64,000 bases of DNA from JBGSYJ01 sp041748075 (GCA_041748075.1 JBGTDX010000022.1:14027-78026); one strand, 5' to 3'. Positions 16,538-25,409 are shown, counted from the stretch's first letter. Program-made: numbers and translations. Notes: a model not told the origin generated them from the letters alone.

Positions 16538-17059
16538 ATGCTCGAAACCATCGTCTTCTATGTCTTCGCATCGATCGCCGTGATCTTCGGGATCGTGGTC
16601 ATCACGCACAAGAACACGGTGGTGAGCGCGATCTCTCTCGTTGCGTCGCTCTTTTCCCTGGCCGTCATGTATGTGCTCCTGGAGGCGCCATTCATTGCGG
16701 CCCTTCAGGTCATCGTCTACGCCGGCGCGATCATGGTGCTTTTTCTTTTTGTGATCATGCTTCTGAACCTCCAGTTGCAGGATGAGGAGCGCACGAGGCC
16801 CGTACAGCAGTTTCTCGGCTGGTCCGGCTCGGCGGCATTCGGAATCACCCTGATCTACTACATCACGAAGGCAACGGTCATCCAGGCATTGCCCCATACA
16901 CCGTTCATGAGTGATGTGCGGAGCATCGGTATCCGTCTTTTCGAAGCCTACGTATTCCCCTTCGAGATGGTCTCGATCCTTCTGCTGTCGGCCATCGTCG
17001 GCGCGATCGTGCTCACTCAGCGCGGACCCATGGGGGAAGAGCCCCGGGGGGACAGGTAG
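16538..17059 (+). CDS. nuoJ: NADH-quinone oxidoreductase subunit J
   Basis: The protein has 173 residues with five hydrophobic segments. The segment LQVIVYAGAIMVLFLFVIMLL is the family hallmark, with the pi-bulge helix involved in coupling. It forms part of the membrane arm between NuoH and NuoK. It directly abuts nuoK, whose ATG follows its TAG. Confidence 0.95.
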   Translation: MLETIVFYVFASIAVIFGIVVITHKNTVVSAISLVASLFSLAVMYVLLEAPFIAALQVIVYAGAIMVLFLFVIMLLNLQLQDEERTRPVQQFLGWSGSAAFGITLIYYITKATVIQALPHTPFMSDVRSIGIRLFEAYVFPFEMVSILLLSAIVGAIVLTQRGPMGEEPRGDR

Positions 17060-17362
17060 ATGGTTCCGACCACTCACTTTCTGATTCTGGGCGCGATCCT
17101 GTTCTCCATAGGGGTCTGTGGTGTCCTGACCCGGAAGAACGGCATCGTAATCTTCATGTCGATCGAACTGATGATCAACGCCGTGAACCTGACATTTCTC
17201 GCCTACGCGCGGGACCTGCACTCACTGCACGGGCTGATTTTCGTATTCTTCATCATGGCCATCGCGGCGGCCGAAGCGGCCGTCGGCCTCGCGATCTTCA
17301 TCACGCTGTTCCGTCACCGCGAGACCATCGATGTCGATGAAGCGAATCTGATGCACTGGTAA
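17060..17362 (+). CDS. nuoK: NADH-quinone oxidoreductase subunit K
   Basis: The protein has 100 residues and three membrane helices. It carries the conserved acidic residues within the helices (MSIELMINAVNL and AIAAAEAAVGLAI) needed for proton transfer. Family length is normal. The stop is followed after three bases by a heptamer hairpin and then by the DUF6335-like gene, which interrupts the usual nuoK-nuoL junction. Confidence 0.96.
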   Translation: MVPTTHFLILGAILFSIGVCGVLTRKNGIVIFMSIELMINAVNLTFLAYARDLHSLHGLIFVFFIMAIAAAEAAVGLAIFITLFRHRETIDVDEANLMHW

Positions 17363-17365
17363 GTC

Positions 17366-17455
17366 AAAGATGAGGGATGAAAGATGAAAGATCAAGGCCG
17401 CCGCCCCGCCCGGGGATGGGGTGGGCTTCATCTTTCATCTTTCATCTTTCATCCC
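17366..17455. repeat. Heptamer hairpin, GATGAAA type, copy 1
   Basis: Four 7-bp units (AAAGATG, AGGGATG, AAAGATG, AAAGATC) are followed by a GC-rich core of about 32 bases and four complementary units (CTTCATC, then TTTCATC three times). The element begins three bases after the nuoK stop. It can fold into a long stem and could attenuate or stabilise the operon transcript. Confidence 0.85.
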
Positions 17456-17511
17456 TGCTTTACGGCACGATCGTCGCATCGCCAGTTCCTCGAAAGGTTC
17501 GAGGTGCTGAC

Positions 17512-17919
17512 ATGTAAAAAGAGCAGATCGGTGACTGGAACGAAGACGAAGTCAGTGACAAGAACCGGAACGGAATCGACGATGAGATCGAGCCGCCGAT
17601 TCCGGACATTCAGGCGGGAAGCGAGCAGCTTGCCGAACGCCTCCGGAACAATCCGGGAACGAATCCCGGCCTTTCGGGAGGCGATGTCGACGCTCGATGG
17701 GAGGATGCCGAATCCGGTGGGGATGAAACGGTCGGGGGCAGCACGGCTACGCCCGGCCAGAATGACGTCGGTGAGATGGGCAGGGCGATGGGTGTCAGTT
17801 ATGCCGATGATGAAGAGCTCAAGCTCGGAGAAAAGGAACGAAGCCGGGACAAGCACCGATGGGAGCTCGATCCGGCATCATCCGAAGACTACGTAGAAAG
17901 AAACAGAAACAAGGAATAG
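17512..17919 (+). pseudogene. DUF6335-like gene with a TAA at codon 2
   Basis: The frame has 135 codons. GAGG lies seven bases before ATG (17512), but the next codon is TAA. From codon 3 the frame is open and clearly coding: acidic, with GDWNEDEVSDKNRNGIDDEI, LSGGDVDARWEDAE, TVGGSTATPGQNDVGEMG and a C-terminal DKHRWELDPASSEDY. This matches the DUF6335 family, small soluble proteins of unknown function. No ATG, GTG or TTG follows until codon 90 or so. One base change in the TAA restores a normal gene. It may be a recent nonsense mutation, a sequencing error, a start-stop regulatory device or a non-standard start. It lies between nuoK and nuoL, flanked by two near-identical hairpins, so it may have been inserted as a cassette. 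Confidence 0.75.
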
Positions 17920-17967
17920 CAGACGCGGAGCCTCTTCGCGTCTGCAACAACGACGCGAGGAGAAAAA

Positions 17968-18060
17968 GGCAGGGATGAAGGATGAAAGATGAAAGATGAA
18001 GCCCCTCCCCCCGGGTAGGGAGGCGGCTCTTCATCTTTCATCTTTCATCTTTCATCTTTG
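17968..18060. repeat. Heptamer hairpin, GATGAAA type, copy 2
   Basis: The same architecture as copy 1: GGGATGA, AGGATGA, AAGATGA, AAGATGA, then a GC-rich core, then TCATCTT four times. It ends only ten bases before the nuoL ATG, so it occupies the place of the ribosome-binding site. Together with copy 1 it brackets the DUF6335-like gene. Confidence 0.85.
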
Positions 18061-18069
18061 CCTCCGCAT

Positions 18070-20007
18070 ATGCTGAACCAACTAGGCCTCATCCCCCTGA
18101 TCCCCTTCATAGGATTCCTGCTGAACGGGCTGTTCGGCAGACGGGCGGGTAAGTCCTTCGTCACGTTCGTCGCCCTCGCCACGACGTTCACAACCGCGAT
18201 CCTCGCCACAGTCGCGTCATTCCAGTACGTCTCGACCTACGAGCACGGCGAACGCCATCTCAATGTCGTTTACGAGTGGTTCCTCTCAGGAGGTATCGGG
18301 ACCGACATCGCCTTCCAGCTCGATCCGCTCTCGATCGTGATGGTGCTCGTTGTGACCTGGGTCGGTTTTCTGATCCACCTCTATTCGGTGGGCTACATGG
18401 CCCACGAAGAAGGGTATTCGCGATACTTCGCCTATCTGAATCTCTTCCTCGCGGCGATGCTGATCCTCGTGCTGGGCAGCAGCTACCTCTTCATCTTCGT
18501 CGGGTGGGAAGGCGTGGGACTCTGCTCGTATCTGTTGATCGGGTTCTATTACGAGAAGAATTCTGCGGCTGCCGCAGGGAAAAAGGCGTTCATCGTGAAC
18601 CGGATCGGCGACTTCGGATTCCTGATCGCCATGTTCCTGATGTTCACCTGGATCGGCTCGGTCGATTTCGAGAGGGTCGCCGCGGCCGTTGCCGGCGGGG
18701 GAATCGCACAGGGCGTGCTCATCGCGATCTGCCTGCTGCTCTTTCTCGGTGCGTGCGGTAAATCCGCGCAGATCCCTCTTTACGTCTGGCTGCCGGATGC
18801 CATGGCCGGCCCGACGCCTGTCTCCGCACTCATCCACGCCGCGACGATGGTCACGGCCGGCGTCTACATGGTCGTCCGCTCAAACGTCCTGTTCCGCGCA
18901 GCACCCGAGGCGTTGATGGTGGTGGCGGTCATCGGTGCGCTGACTGCGCTGCTCGCAGCCACGATTGCCGTCGCACAGAACGACATCAAGAAAGTCCTCG
19001 CCTACTCGACCGTCTCGCAGCTCGGATTCATGTTCATGGCGGCCGGAGTCGGCGCCTTCGTGGCAGCCATCTTTCATCTCGTCACGCACGCGTTCTTCAA
19101 GGCCTGTCTCTTCCTCGGGTCCGGCTCGGTCATCCATGCGATGGGCGGCGAACAGGACATCCGCGCGATGGGCGGACTGAAACCAAAGATCCCGATCACC
19201 TTCTGGACCTTCGCCGTCGCGACCTTCGCCATCGCCGGCTTTCCGTTCGCGGCCGGCTTCTTCTCGAAGGACGAGATTCTCGCATCAGCGCTCGTCACGC
19301 CGTACTTTCCGGTTCTGGGAAAATTTGTCTACGCCGCGGGCACGATCGCCGCGTTCCTCACGGCGTTCTACATGTACCGGATGTTCTATCTGGTGTTCTA
19401 CGGGAAGTTCCGGGGCACGCACGAGCAGGAGCATCATCTGCATGAATCCCCATCATCGATGACGATTCCGCTCATCGTGCTGGCCGCTCTTTCTGCGGTG
19501 GGCGGCCTGCTCGGAATCCCCCATCTCATCGGTCACGCAGTTCATTTCCCGCACATTCTCGAGACGTGGCTCCATGGAGTACTTCCGGAGGTCGCGGGCC
19601 TGCCGCCGGGTGTCTTCGCGATTCCCGCCGGTCCCGAGATCGCCGTGATGGTCATCTCGACGCTCGTAGCGCTGGGCGGATGGGCTCTGGCAAAGTCGCT
19701 CTACAGAGACAAGGCGCTCGCATCCGACAAGCGGCTCGAGGCACAAAATCCGGCACTCGTCAGGACACTCGAGAACAAGTACTGGGTGGACGAAGCCTAC
19801 GATCGCGCCATCGTCACGCCGCTCAACCGGTTCTCGACATTCCTCTGGAAGGTCATCGACGCCATCATCGACGGCACCTTGAGTCTTCTCGGCTATATCG
19901 CCGCTGCGATGGGCGATCTGATGCGGTTCATTCAAACCGGAAACGTTCGCAATTACGCCCTGATGCTCTTCCTCGGCGTGATTGTATTCATCTGGGTGTA
20001 TGTGTAG
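18070..20007 (+). CDS. nuoL: NADH-quinone oxidoreductase subunit L
   Basis: The protein has 645 residues from the ATG at 18070 (an in-frame TTG at 18058 lies inside the repeat). It is an antiporter-like subunit with about 15 helices: WEGVGLCSYLLIGFYY, HAATMVTAGVYMVVRS, LAYSTVSQLGFMFMA and the long lateral-helix region towards the C-terminus. It pumps protons at the far end of the membrane arm. No Shine-Dalgarno is visible because the hairpin abuts the start; translation may depend on how that hairpin folds. Six bases separate it from nuoM. Confidence 0.96.
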   Translation: MLNQLGLIPLIPFIGFLLNGLFGRRAGKSFVTFVALATTFTTAILATVASFQYVSTYEHGERHLNVVYEWFLSGGIGTDIAFQLDPLSIVMVLVVTWVGFLIHLYSVGYMAHEEGYSRYFAYLNLFLAAMLILVLGSSYLFIFVGWEGVGLCSYLLIGFYYEKNSAAAAGKKAFIVNRIGDFGFLIAMFLMFTWIGSVDFERVAAAVAGGGIAQGVLIAICLLLFLGACGKSAQIPLYVWLPDAMAGPTPVSALIHAATMVTAGVYMVVRSNVLFRAAPEALMVVAVIGALTALLAATIAVAQNDIKKVLAYSTVSQLGFMFMAAGVGAFVAAIFHLVTHAFFKACLFLGSGSVIHAMGGEQDIRAMGGLKPKIPITFWTFAVATFAIAGFPFAAGFFSKDEILASALVTPYFPVLGKFVYAAGTIAAFLTAFYMYRMFYLVFYGKFRGTHEQEHHLHESPSSMTIPLIVLAALSAVGGLLGIPHLIGHAVHFPHILETWLHGVLPEVAGLPPGVFAIPAGPEIAVMVISTLVALGGWALAKSLYRDKALASDKRLEAQNPALVRTLENKYWVDEAYDRAIVTPLNRFSTFLWKVIDAIIDGTLSLLGYIAAAMGDLMRFIQTGNVRNYALMLFLGVIVFIWVYV

Positions 20008-20013
20008 GAACCA

Positions 20014-21621
20014 ATGACAAATCTACTGAGCATCATTCTGTGGCTGCCGCTGGCAGGGGCGATCGTTCTCGCCTTCTTCCCCCGAAGCGCCGTGGGCGCC
20101 GTGAAGGCGGGGGGCCTGCTTGTCTCGCTGGTCACATTTCTGATCTCGCTGACGCTGCTCAGCGGCTTCCGGGACGGAGAAGCCGGCTTTCAGTTCGTCG
20201 AGAAGATTCCCTGGATTCCGGACTGGGGAATCAACTACGCCCTCGGCGTCGACGGCATCTCGCTCTGGCTTGTTCTGCTGACGACGCTGCTGACCCCCGT
20301 CGTCCTGCTCGCGTCTTGGAATTCGATCCACAAGCATGTCAAAGAGTATGTGCTCGCGATGCTCATCCTCGAGGTCGGGATGGTCGGCGCCTTCATCGCG
20401 CTCGATCTCCTGCTCTTCTACATTTTCTTCGAGGTCATGCTCATCCCGATGTACCTGATCATCGGCGTCTGGGGCGGGCCGAACAGGATCTATGCGGCGA
20501 TCAAGTTCTTCCTCTTCACGATGGCCGGATCGCTCTTGATGCTCGTCGCGATCATCTATCTCGCATTCACGAACTATCACGTCACTGGCATCCCGACGTT
20601 CGCCATCACCGACCTGTACGGTCTGGCGATTCCGATGCAGACGCAGATGTGGCTTTTCTTCGCATTCGCCCTGGCATTCGCGATCAAGGTTCCGCTCTTC
20701 CCGCTCCACACATGGTTGCCTGACGCCCACGTCGAGGCGCCGACGGGCGGGTCGATCATCCTCGCAGGCGTCATGCTGAAGATGGGCACCTATGGCCTCG
20801 TGCGTTTCGTGCTCCCGATGTTCCCGGACGCGACGGCCAAATATTCGTGGATCTTCATCACGCTCGCGCTGATCGGGATCATCTACGGCGCGCTCGTGGC
20901 CTGGGTCCAGCCCGACATGAAGAAGCTCGTCGCCTACTCCTCAGTCTCGCACCTCGGTTTCTGCGTTCTCGGGATTTTCGCGATGAATCAGGCAGGGATC
21001 GAGGGATCGATTCTTCAGATGGTCAATCACGGGATCTCGACCGGCGCGCTGTTCCTTCTCGTCGGCGTGATCTACGAGAGGCGGCATACGCGCCTGATGG
21101 CGGACTTCGGCGGTCTCGCGAGAACCGTTCCCGTCTTCTCCGTTCTCTTCGTCATCGCGGTGCTCTCTTCGGTCGGGCTTCCGGGCCTCAACGGGTTCAT
21201 CGGTGAGTTCCTCATTCTCACGGCAGCCTTTCAGGCGAATGCCTGGTATGGCGTGATCGCAGCAACCGGTGTGATCCTCGCGGCGCTTTACCTTCTTCTC
21301 ATGGTCCAGAAGGTGCTCTTCGGCCCGGTGACTCATGAGGAGAACCGGACGATGCCCGACATCGCCTGGAACGAGCTGGCAGCCGTGATCCCGCTGATCA
21401 TTCTGATGTTCTGGATAGGGATCCATCCCAATACGTTCCTGAAAAAGATGGAGCCATCGGTCAGGCAACTCCTCGTTACGGTGCGCGAGGGTGAGAGCAG
21501 CCAGATGCTTCTGACAAAGCATGGCAGCGTGGTGGCCGATCCACTGACCCCGGCGTCGAGCCTGCACCCACAACCCACAACCCACAACCCACAACCTCTC
21601 TCGGCTGGAGGTGAGCGATGA
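20014..21621 (+). CDS. nuoM: NADH-quinone oxidoreductase subunit M
   Basis: The protein has 535 residues. It is an antiporter-like proton-pumping subunit with about 14 helices: YALGVDGISLWLVLLTTLLTP, FFEVMLIPMYLIIGVWGG, HTWLPDAHVEAPTGGSIILAG and LVAYSSVSHLGFCVLG. The last 20 or so residues (HPQPTTHNPQPL) are encoded by a heptamer repeat and are not part of the family. The stop overlaps the nuoN ATG (ATGA), so the two are coupled. Confidence 0.96.
   Translation: MTNLLSIILWLPLAGAIVLAFFPRSAVGAVKAGGLLVSLVTFLISLTLLSGFRDGEAGFQFVEKIPWIPDWGINYALGVDGISLWLVLLTTLLTPVVLLASWNSIHKHVKEYVLAMLILEVGMVGAFIALDLLLFYIFFEVMLIPMYLIIGVWGGPNRIYAAIKFFLFTMAGSLLMLVAIIYLAFTNYHVTGIPTFAITDLYGLAIPMQTQMWLFFAFALAFAIKVPLFPLHTWLPDAHVEAPTGGSIILAGVMLKMGTYGLVRFVLPMFPDATAKYSWIFITLALIGIIYGALVAWVQPDMKKLVAYSSVSHLGFCVLGIFAMNQAGIEGSILQMVNHGISTGALFLLVGVIYERRHTRLMADFGGLARTVPVFSVLFVIAVLSSVGLPGLNGFIGEFLILTAAFQANAWYGVIAATGVILAALYLLLMVQKVLFGPVTHEENRTMPDIAWNELAAVIPLIILMFWIGIHPNTFLKKMEPSVRQLLVTVREGESSQMLLTKHGSVVADPLTPASSLHPQPTTHNPQPLSAGGER
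21566..21596. repeat. Heptamer repeat CCCACAA inside the nuoM 3' end
   Basis: About four tandem units of CCCACAA lie in the last 60 bases of nuoM and are translated as HPQPTTHNPQP. Unlike the other elements there is no complementary arm. Confidence 0.75.
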
Positions 21622-23075
21622 TCCGCCCACTTCTCGAGCAGAACTGGCTGCTGGCAATCCTTCCGGAGATCATCCTCTGCGTAACGGGAATCGTGCTGAT
21701 TCTCTGCGAAGCTTTCAATTCGAAGCTGCGCGGAATCTTTGCGCCACTGACGATCATCGGTCTGGTGGCGACGTTCTTCGCCGAGTTCGTCGTGGTGGGA
21801 GGCAATTACTTCGGCGGAACGTACCAGATCACCCCGATCACCCGCCTTTTCGACTTCACGTTCCTTCTGGCAGCTCTCCTGACCACGATGTATGCGCGGG
21901 ACTACCTGCAGCGCGAACGGATCGAGAGCGGTGAGTTCTACGCCCTGCTGCTCTGGGGAACCGCCGGAATGATGATGATGGCGAAAGGCCTGGACCTGCT
22001 CATCATCATCCTCGGGCTCGAGATTCTCTCGATCTGCATTTTCGTACTCGTCGGCTACAACCGTCGATCCATCATCTCGAACGAGGCGAGTCTCAAGTAC
22101 TTTCTGATGGGAGCGTTCGCTACGGGGTTCATTCTGTACGGAACCGCGTTCTTCTTCGGTGCGACTGGCTCGACTCACCTGCACGACCTCGCGGCGTACA
22201 TGCAGCAGCCGGGGGCGGTCACGCCGCTGCTTTCGGTCGCGTTCATTCTGATGATCGGCGGCATAGGGTTCAAGCTTGCGCTCGCGCCGTTCCATGCCTG
22301 GGCTCCCGACGTTTACCAGGGCGCTCCGACACCGGTCGCGGCATGGCTGTCAACGGCACCAAAGGCGGCGACGCTGATCGCGCTGATGCGCATCCTGTCG
22401 GCTGTCGTGCCGGTCTCGGACGCGGCACGTTGGACCAGCATCATTGCAGTCCTCGCGATCCTTTCAATGGTGATCGGCAATTTCGTCGCCATCGCGCAGC
22501 GCGATCTCAAGCGCCTGCTCGCCTACTCCGGTATCGCGCATGTCGGGTACATGATGATCGCGCTGATCTCGATCCGGGAAGACGCTGTGGCCGCCGTTTC
22601 CGTCTACGCCCTCACGTACGTCCTGATGAACGTCGGAGCCTTTGGTGTCGTCTCACTCCTGCAGAAGAGCCAGAACGACGCGCAGACGCTCGATGACATC
22701 GCGGGTCTGGGCTTCCGCAAGCCTTTCCATGGTCTGGTGCTGGCACTCTGCATGTTCTCGCTCGCAGGGCTGCCGCCGACCGCGGGCTTCATCTCCAAGT
22801 TCTACATCTTCAAAGTTGCCATCGATTCGGGGCATGTCGGAATTGCCATCATTGCGATTCTCACCAGCATCGTGTCGGTCTATTACTACCTCCGCGTCGT
22901 CTACTTTCTTTACATGAAGGAGCCGGTCGAGTCGACTCCTTCAACTGCCGGGGGAGTTTTCACGACCGGAGCACTCGCGATCTCGATGATCGGGATTCTT
23001 CTGATCGGTCTCGTTCCAACGCCACTCTTTCAGACGGCACTGAGGGCAGCGACAGGCCTGTTGACGAACCAGTAA
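21618..23075 (+). CDS. nuoN: NADH-quinone oxidoreductase subunit N
   Basis: The protein has 485 residues with about 14 helices. Landmarks are LEILSICIFVLVGYNRRS, KLALAPFHAWAPDVYQGAP, LAYSGIAHVGYMMIAL and LAGLPPTAGFISKFYIF. It is the third antiporter-like subunit, next to NuoK. It starts within the nuoM stop and is followed by rex after 12 bases. Confidence 0.96.
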   Translation: MIRPLLEQNWLLAILPEIILCVTGIVLILCEAFNSKLRGIFAPLTIIGLVATFFAEFVVVGGNYFGGTYQITPITRLFDFTFLLAALLTTMYARDYLQRERIESGEFYALLLWGTAGMMMMAKGLDLLIIILGLEILSICIFVLVGYNRRSIISNEASLKYFLMGAFATGFILYGTAFFFGATGSTHLHDLAAYMQQPGAVTPLLSVAFILMIGGIGFKLALAPFHAWAPDVYQGAPTPVAAWLSTAPKAATLIALMRILSAVVPVSDAARWTSIIAVLAILSMVIGNFVAIAQRDLKRLLAYSGIAHVGYMMIALISIREDAVAAVSVYALTYVLMNVGAFGVVSLLQKSQNDAQTLDDIAGLGFRKPFHGLVLALCMFSLAGLPPTAGFISKFYIFKVAIDSGHVGIAIIAILTSIVSVYYYLRVVYFLYMKEPVESTPSTAGGVFTTGALAISMIGILLIGLVPTPLFQTALRAATGLLTNQ

Positions 23076-23087
23076 CCACCCGTGCGC

Positions 23088-23786
23088 ATGTCCAACCGCC
23101 AGCCTCCCGGAATGGATTCTGTCTCTGAACTGACCACTGAGCGTCTTTCGGTATACCTCCGCTGCCTGACGTTCCTGGAGGCTCTGAACGAGAAGACGGT
23201 CTCCTCGCATGAGCTGGCCAGGCGATTCCACCTCAATTCCGCGCAGATTCGCAAGGATCTGGCGCACTTCGGCGAGTTCGGAATCCGCGGAGTCGGCTAC
23301 GATGTGATTCGCCTGAAAGAGCATCTGGTTGCGACGCTCGGCATCGATCAGGTGCGCAACGTCGTCATCGCCGGCGCAGGCAACCTGGGGATCGCACTGT
23401 CGAACTACAAGGGATTCAACAGCGGCGGGTTTCGAATCGTCGCACTCCTCGACTCCGATTCGAAAAAGCACGAACGGAAACTGAAGAGCGGAATCCCGAT
23501 CCTGCCTCCCGAGACCCTCTCCTCGGTCGTCAGCGAGAACTCCGTCGAGATCGGGATCATCGCCGTTCCGGCAACCGAGGCGCAGTCAGTCTACGAGGCG
23601 ATGGTCGAAGCAGGCATTTGCGCGATCCTGAATTTCGCGCCCGTCCAGCTCAGCCGGCGTGAAGGCATCAAGCTTCGCAGCGTGGACCTCCGTATCAACC
23701 TCGAGTCGCTGTCGTTCTTTCTCAAGCATGCGGCTGACGAAGGATGCGACGAGGGGCTGGCCGATAATCAACCTCTGCCAGAGTAG
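23088..23786 (+). CDS. rex: Redox-sensing transcriptional repressor Rex
   Basis: The protein has 232 residues from the ATG at 23088 (GTG at 23082 adds two). An N-terminal winged helix (TERLSVYLRCLTFLEAL, then SSHELARRFHLNSAQIRKDLAHFGEFG) precedes a Rossmann NAD(H) domain with VVIAGAGNLGIALSNY, a C-terminal NFAPVQLSRREGIKLRSVDL and a final domain-swapped helix. Rex binds DNA at low NADH and releases it when NADH rises. It is the last gene of the nuo operon, and a near-consensus Rex box lies on that operon's promoter, so autoregulation is likely. Confidence 0.95.
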   Translation: MSNRQPPGMDSVSELTTERLSVYLRCLTFLEALNEKTVSSHELARRFHLNSAQIRKDLAHFGEFGIRGVGYDVIRLKEHLVATLGIDQVRNVVIAGAGNLGIALSNYKGFNSGGFRIVALLDSDSKKHERKLKSGIPILPPETLSSVVSENSVEIGIIAVPATEAQSVYEAMVEAGICAILNFAPVQLSRREGIKLRSVDLRINLESLSFFLKHAADEGCDEGLADNQPLPE

Positions 23787-23820
23787 CCGAGATCCAGGTG
23801 TCTTGTGAGCCGCGCCATCC

Positions 23821-23896
23821 TGCCATCCCGGGCAACCTAACGGCGCGGGGCGCCGGTGAAGGGGAGACGAACCACCGTGTCATGCTGAGCGAGGCC
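23821..23896. repeat. Dispersed repeat of about 75 bp, copy 2
   Basis: Inverted relative to the copy at 11388-11460. It contains ACCTAACGGCGC, GGCGCCGGTGAAGGGG and GTGTCATGCTGAGCGAGGC. It lies just after rex and next to the CATCCTGAGCGAAGC hairpin. Confidence 0.7.
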
Positions 23897-23898
23897 AC

Positions 23899-23979
23899 GT
23901 CATCCTGAGCGAAGCGAAGGATCTCGTCTTGCGGTGCTCGATCCTCTTCAGCAGATCCTTCGCTTCGCTCAGGATGACA
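23899..23979. repeat. CATCCTGAGCGAAGCGAAGG hairpin, copy 1
   Basis: Arms GTCATCCTGAGCGAAGCGAA (from 23899) and TTCGCTTCGCTCAGGATGAC (to 23979) pair over about 26 bases around a short loop. This palindrome occurs three times in the window. Here it sits at the 3' end of the decayed tag gene and could act as a terminator between convergent transcripts. Confidence 0.85.
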
Positions 23980-23989
23980 GGTCGGTACA

Positions 23990-24397
23990 TTCCGCGAGCA
24001 AGCACCTACCGCGACTTCCGCGCACGAGCCTTCCCCACCGTCATGCCGGAAACAGCTCACGAGGTGATCGTTCACCATCCCGGTAGCCTGCATGTAGGCG
24101 TACATGATCGTCGTGCCGACAAATTTGAAACCGCGCCGTCGCAGCTCCCGGCTCATCGCATCCGACACCCGCGTACTTGCCGGCACCTGTCTGGCCGAGG
24201 TCATGCGGTTGTCCACGGGCGCACCGCCGGCAAGATCCCATATGAACGTATCAAAAGCTGAGACCTGCCTGCGCCCCCTCGAGGATCAGAAATTCGAACA
24301 GAACCCGGTCGTCATGTGCCGGGACACCCCATTCACGATCGTGGTAAAGAATCGCGAGGTCGGAAATCGCCCAGGGGCACCTTGACAGCTCTTTCAC
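23990..24397 (-). pseudogene. tag: DNA-3-methyladenine glycosylase I, internally deleted
   Basis: The N-terminus is intact (CPWAISDLAILYHDREWGVP, HDDRVLFEFLILEGAQAGLS). The frame then breaks (LSF, stop) and resumes one base later in the C-terminal part: FDTFIWDLAGGAPVDNR, then RRGFKFVGTTIMYAYMQATG and VNDHLVSCFRHD. About 70-80 central codons are missing, with the catalytic region. The GTG start overlaps the aminotransferase stop (GTGA), so it was once coupled to that gene. The C-terminus runs into repeat sequence. Working Tag excises 3-methyladenine from DNA; this copy cannot. Confidence 0.85.
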
Positions 24398-25245
24398 CGC
24401 GAGCTCCGCTCCAGAGCGTCGAAACGCTCCTGCAGGAGCCTGGTGATCTCACCACGCCGGCCGGATCCCAAAGGACGGCCATCGACGTGAGTGACCGGCA
24501 TGACACCCTGAGTCGTGCTCGTGATGAAGGCCTCATCGAGCCTGTAGAGCTCGTACTCATGCACCGGCCGCTCGTCAACACGAATCGTCTCCGCAAGAGC
24601 GAGCGAGATCACTTCGTGACGGACGATACCCGGCAGGATAGCCGGCCCGGTGGGGTGCGTCACCAGCCGGCTCTCGCGCACAGCAAAGAACGACGAGCTC
24701 GCGCCTTCACGCACGTCCATCTCGCTGTCCACAAACAGCACTTCGTACGCCCCGGCCCTCTGCGCCCTCTTGCGCGCTATCGCGTTTGCCAGCAGGTTGA
24801 TCGACTTGACGTTGCAATGTTTCCAGCGGATGTCGGGCATGGTGATTACCCCGACACCACGTTCCTTCTTCGTCGCATCCGGAAATGGGAACCGGCGGGT
24901 GTATGCAATCGCTGTCGGTTCGAGGTCCTCGGGATAGAAGAGCGCCCGTTCCGCCTCGCCGCGCGTCACCTGGATATAGAGGATTCCGTCCGTGAAAGCG
25001 GTACGCTCGAGCAGGCGCCTGCACATTTCGCTGAATGAATCCGCATCCCACGGATTCGGGATCTCGATTTCTTCGAGACCCGACATCAGACGGCGGTAAT
25101 GCCCGTCTACGAACAGCAGATGCCGGTCGAGAAACTTTATGACTTCATAGACCCCGTCACCGAACTGGAATCCGCGATCCTCGACTCCGATGACCTTTTC
25201 GTCCGTCGTGGTGTAGCGACCGTTGATGTAGAGGATGTCGGCCAA
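24394..25245 (-). CDS. D-amino acid transaminase (class IV PLP enzyme)
   Basis: The protein has 283 residues. It belongs to the branched-chain/D-amino acid aminotransferase fold. The PLP lysine lies in NVKSINLLANAIARKRA, as in bacterial D-alanine transaminases. Other marks are FQFGDGVYEVIKF, EGASSSFFAV and the C-terminal EAFITSTTQGVMPV. It would interconvert D-amino acids such as D-Ala and D-Glu for cell-wall synthesis; a branched-chain or aminodeoxychorismate lyase role is less likely. The start is TTG with AAGGA seven bases upstream. The tag remnant is translationally coupled at its end. Confidence 0.85.
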   Translation of the reverse strand: MADILYINGRYTTTDEKVIGVEDRGFQFGDGVYEVIKFLDRHLLFVDGHYRRLMSGLEEIEIPNPWDADSFSEMCRRLLERTAFTDGILYIQVTRGEAERALFYPEDLEPTAIAYTRRFPFPDATKKERGVGVITMPDIRWKHCNVKSINLLANAIARKRAQRAGAYEVLFVDSEMDVREGASSSFFAVRESRLVTHPTGPAILPGIVRHEVISLALAETIRVDERPVHEYELYRLDEAFITSTTQGVMPVTHVDGRPLGSGRRGEITRLLQERFDALERSSR

Positions 25246-25409
25246 TTGTTAATCCTTTTCATGTGAAGTAGGCGATACAGTCCGCCCTCCGTCGGGGCAT
25301 CCCCACCTGAAATTGAAAGCGCCTGCAGCAAAGGTAAACTCGCGCCCGCAATGATCCAGAACGAATTTTGGCGAGAGACGCACAATCTGCCGTCTGGTGG
25401 ACGCGGGGG

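Noticed and set aside
17384..17896. 170-codon frame between nuoK and nuoL
   Set aside because: It starts inside the hairpin and is Arg/Ser-rich shadow sequence; the real coding frame is the DUF6335-like one.
17366..18060. CRISPR array
   Set aside because: The units are 7 bp, contiguous, and arranged as inverted arms with no spacers; there are no cas genes.
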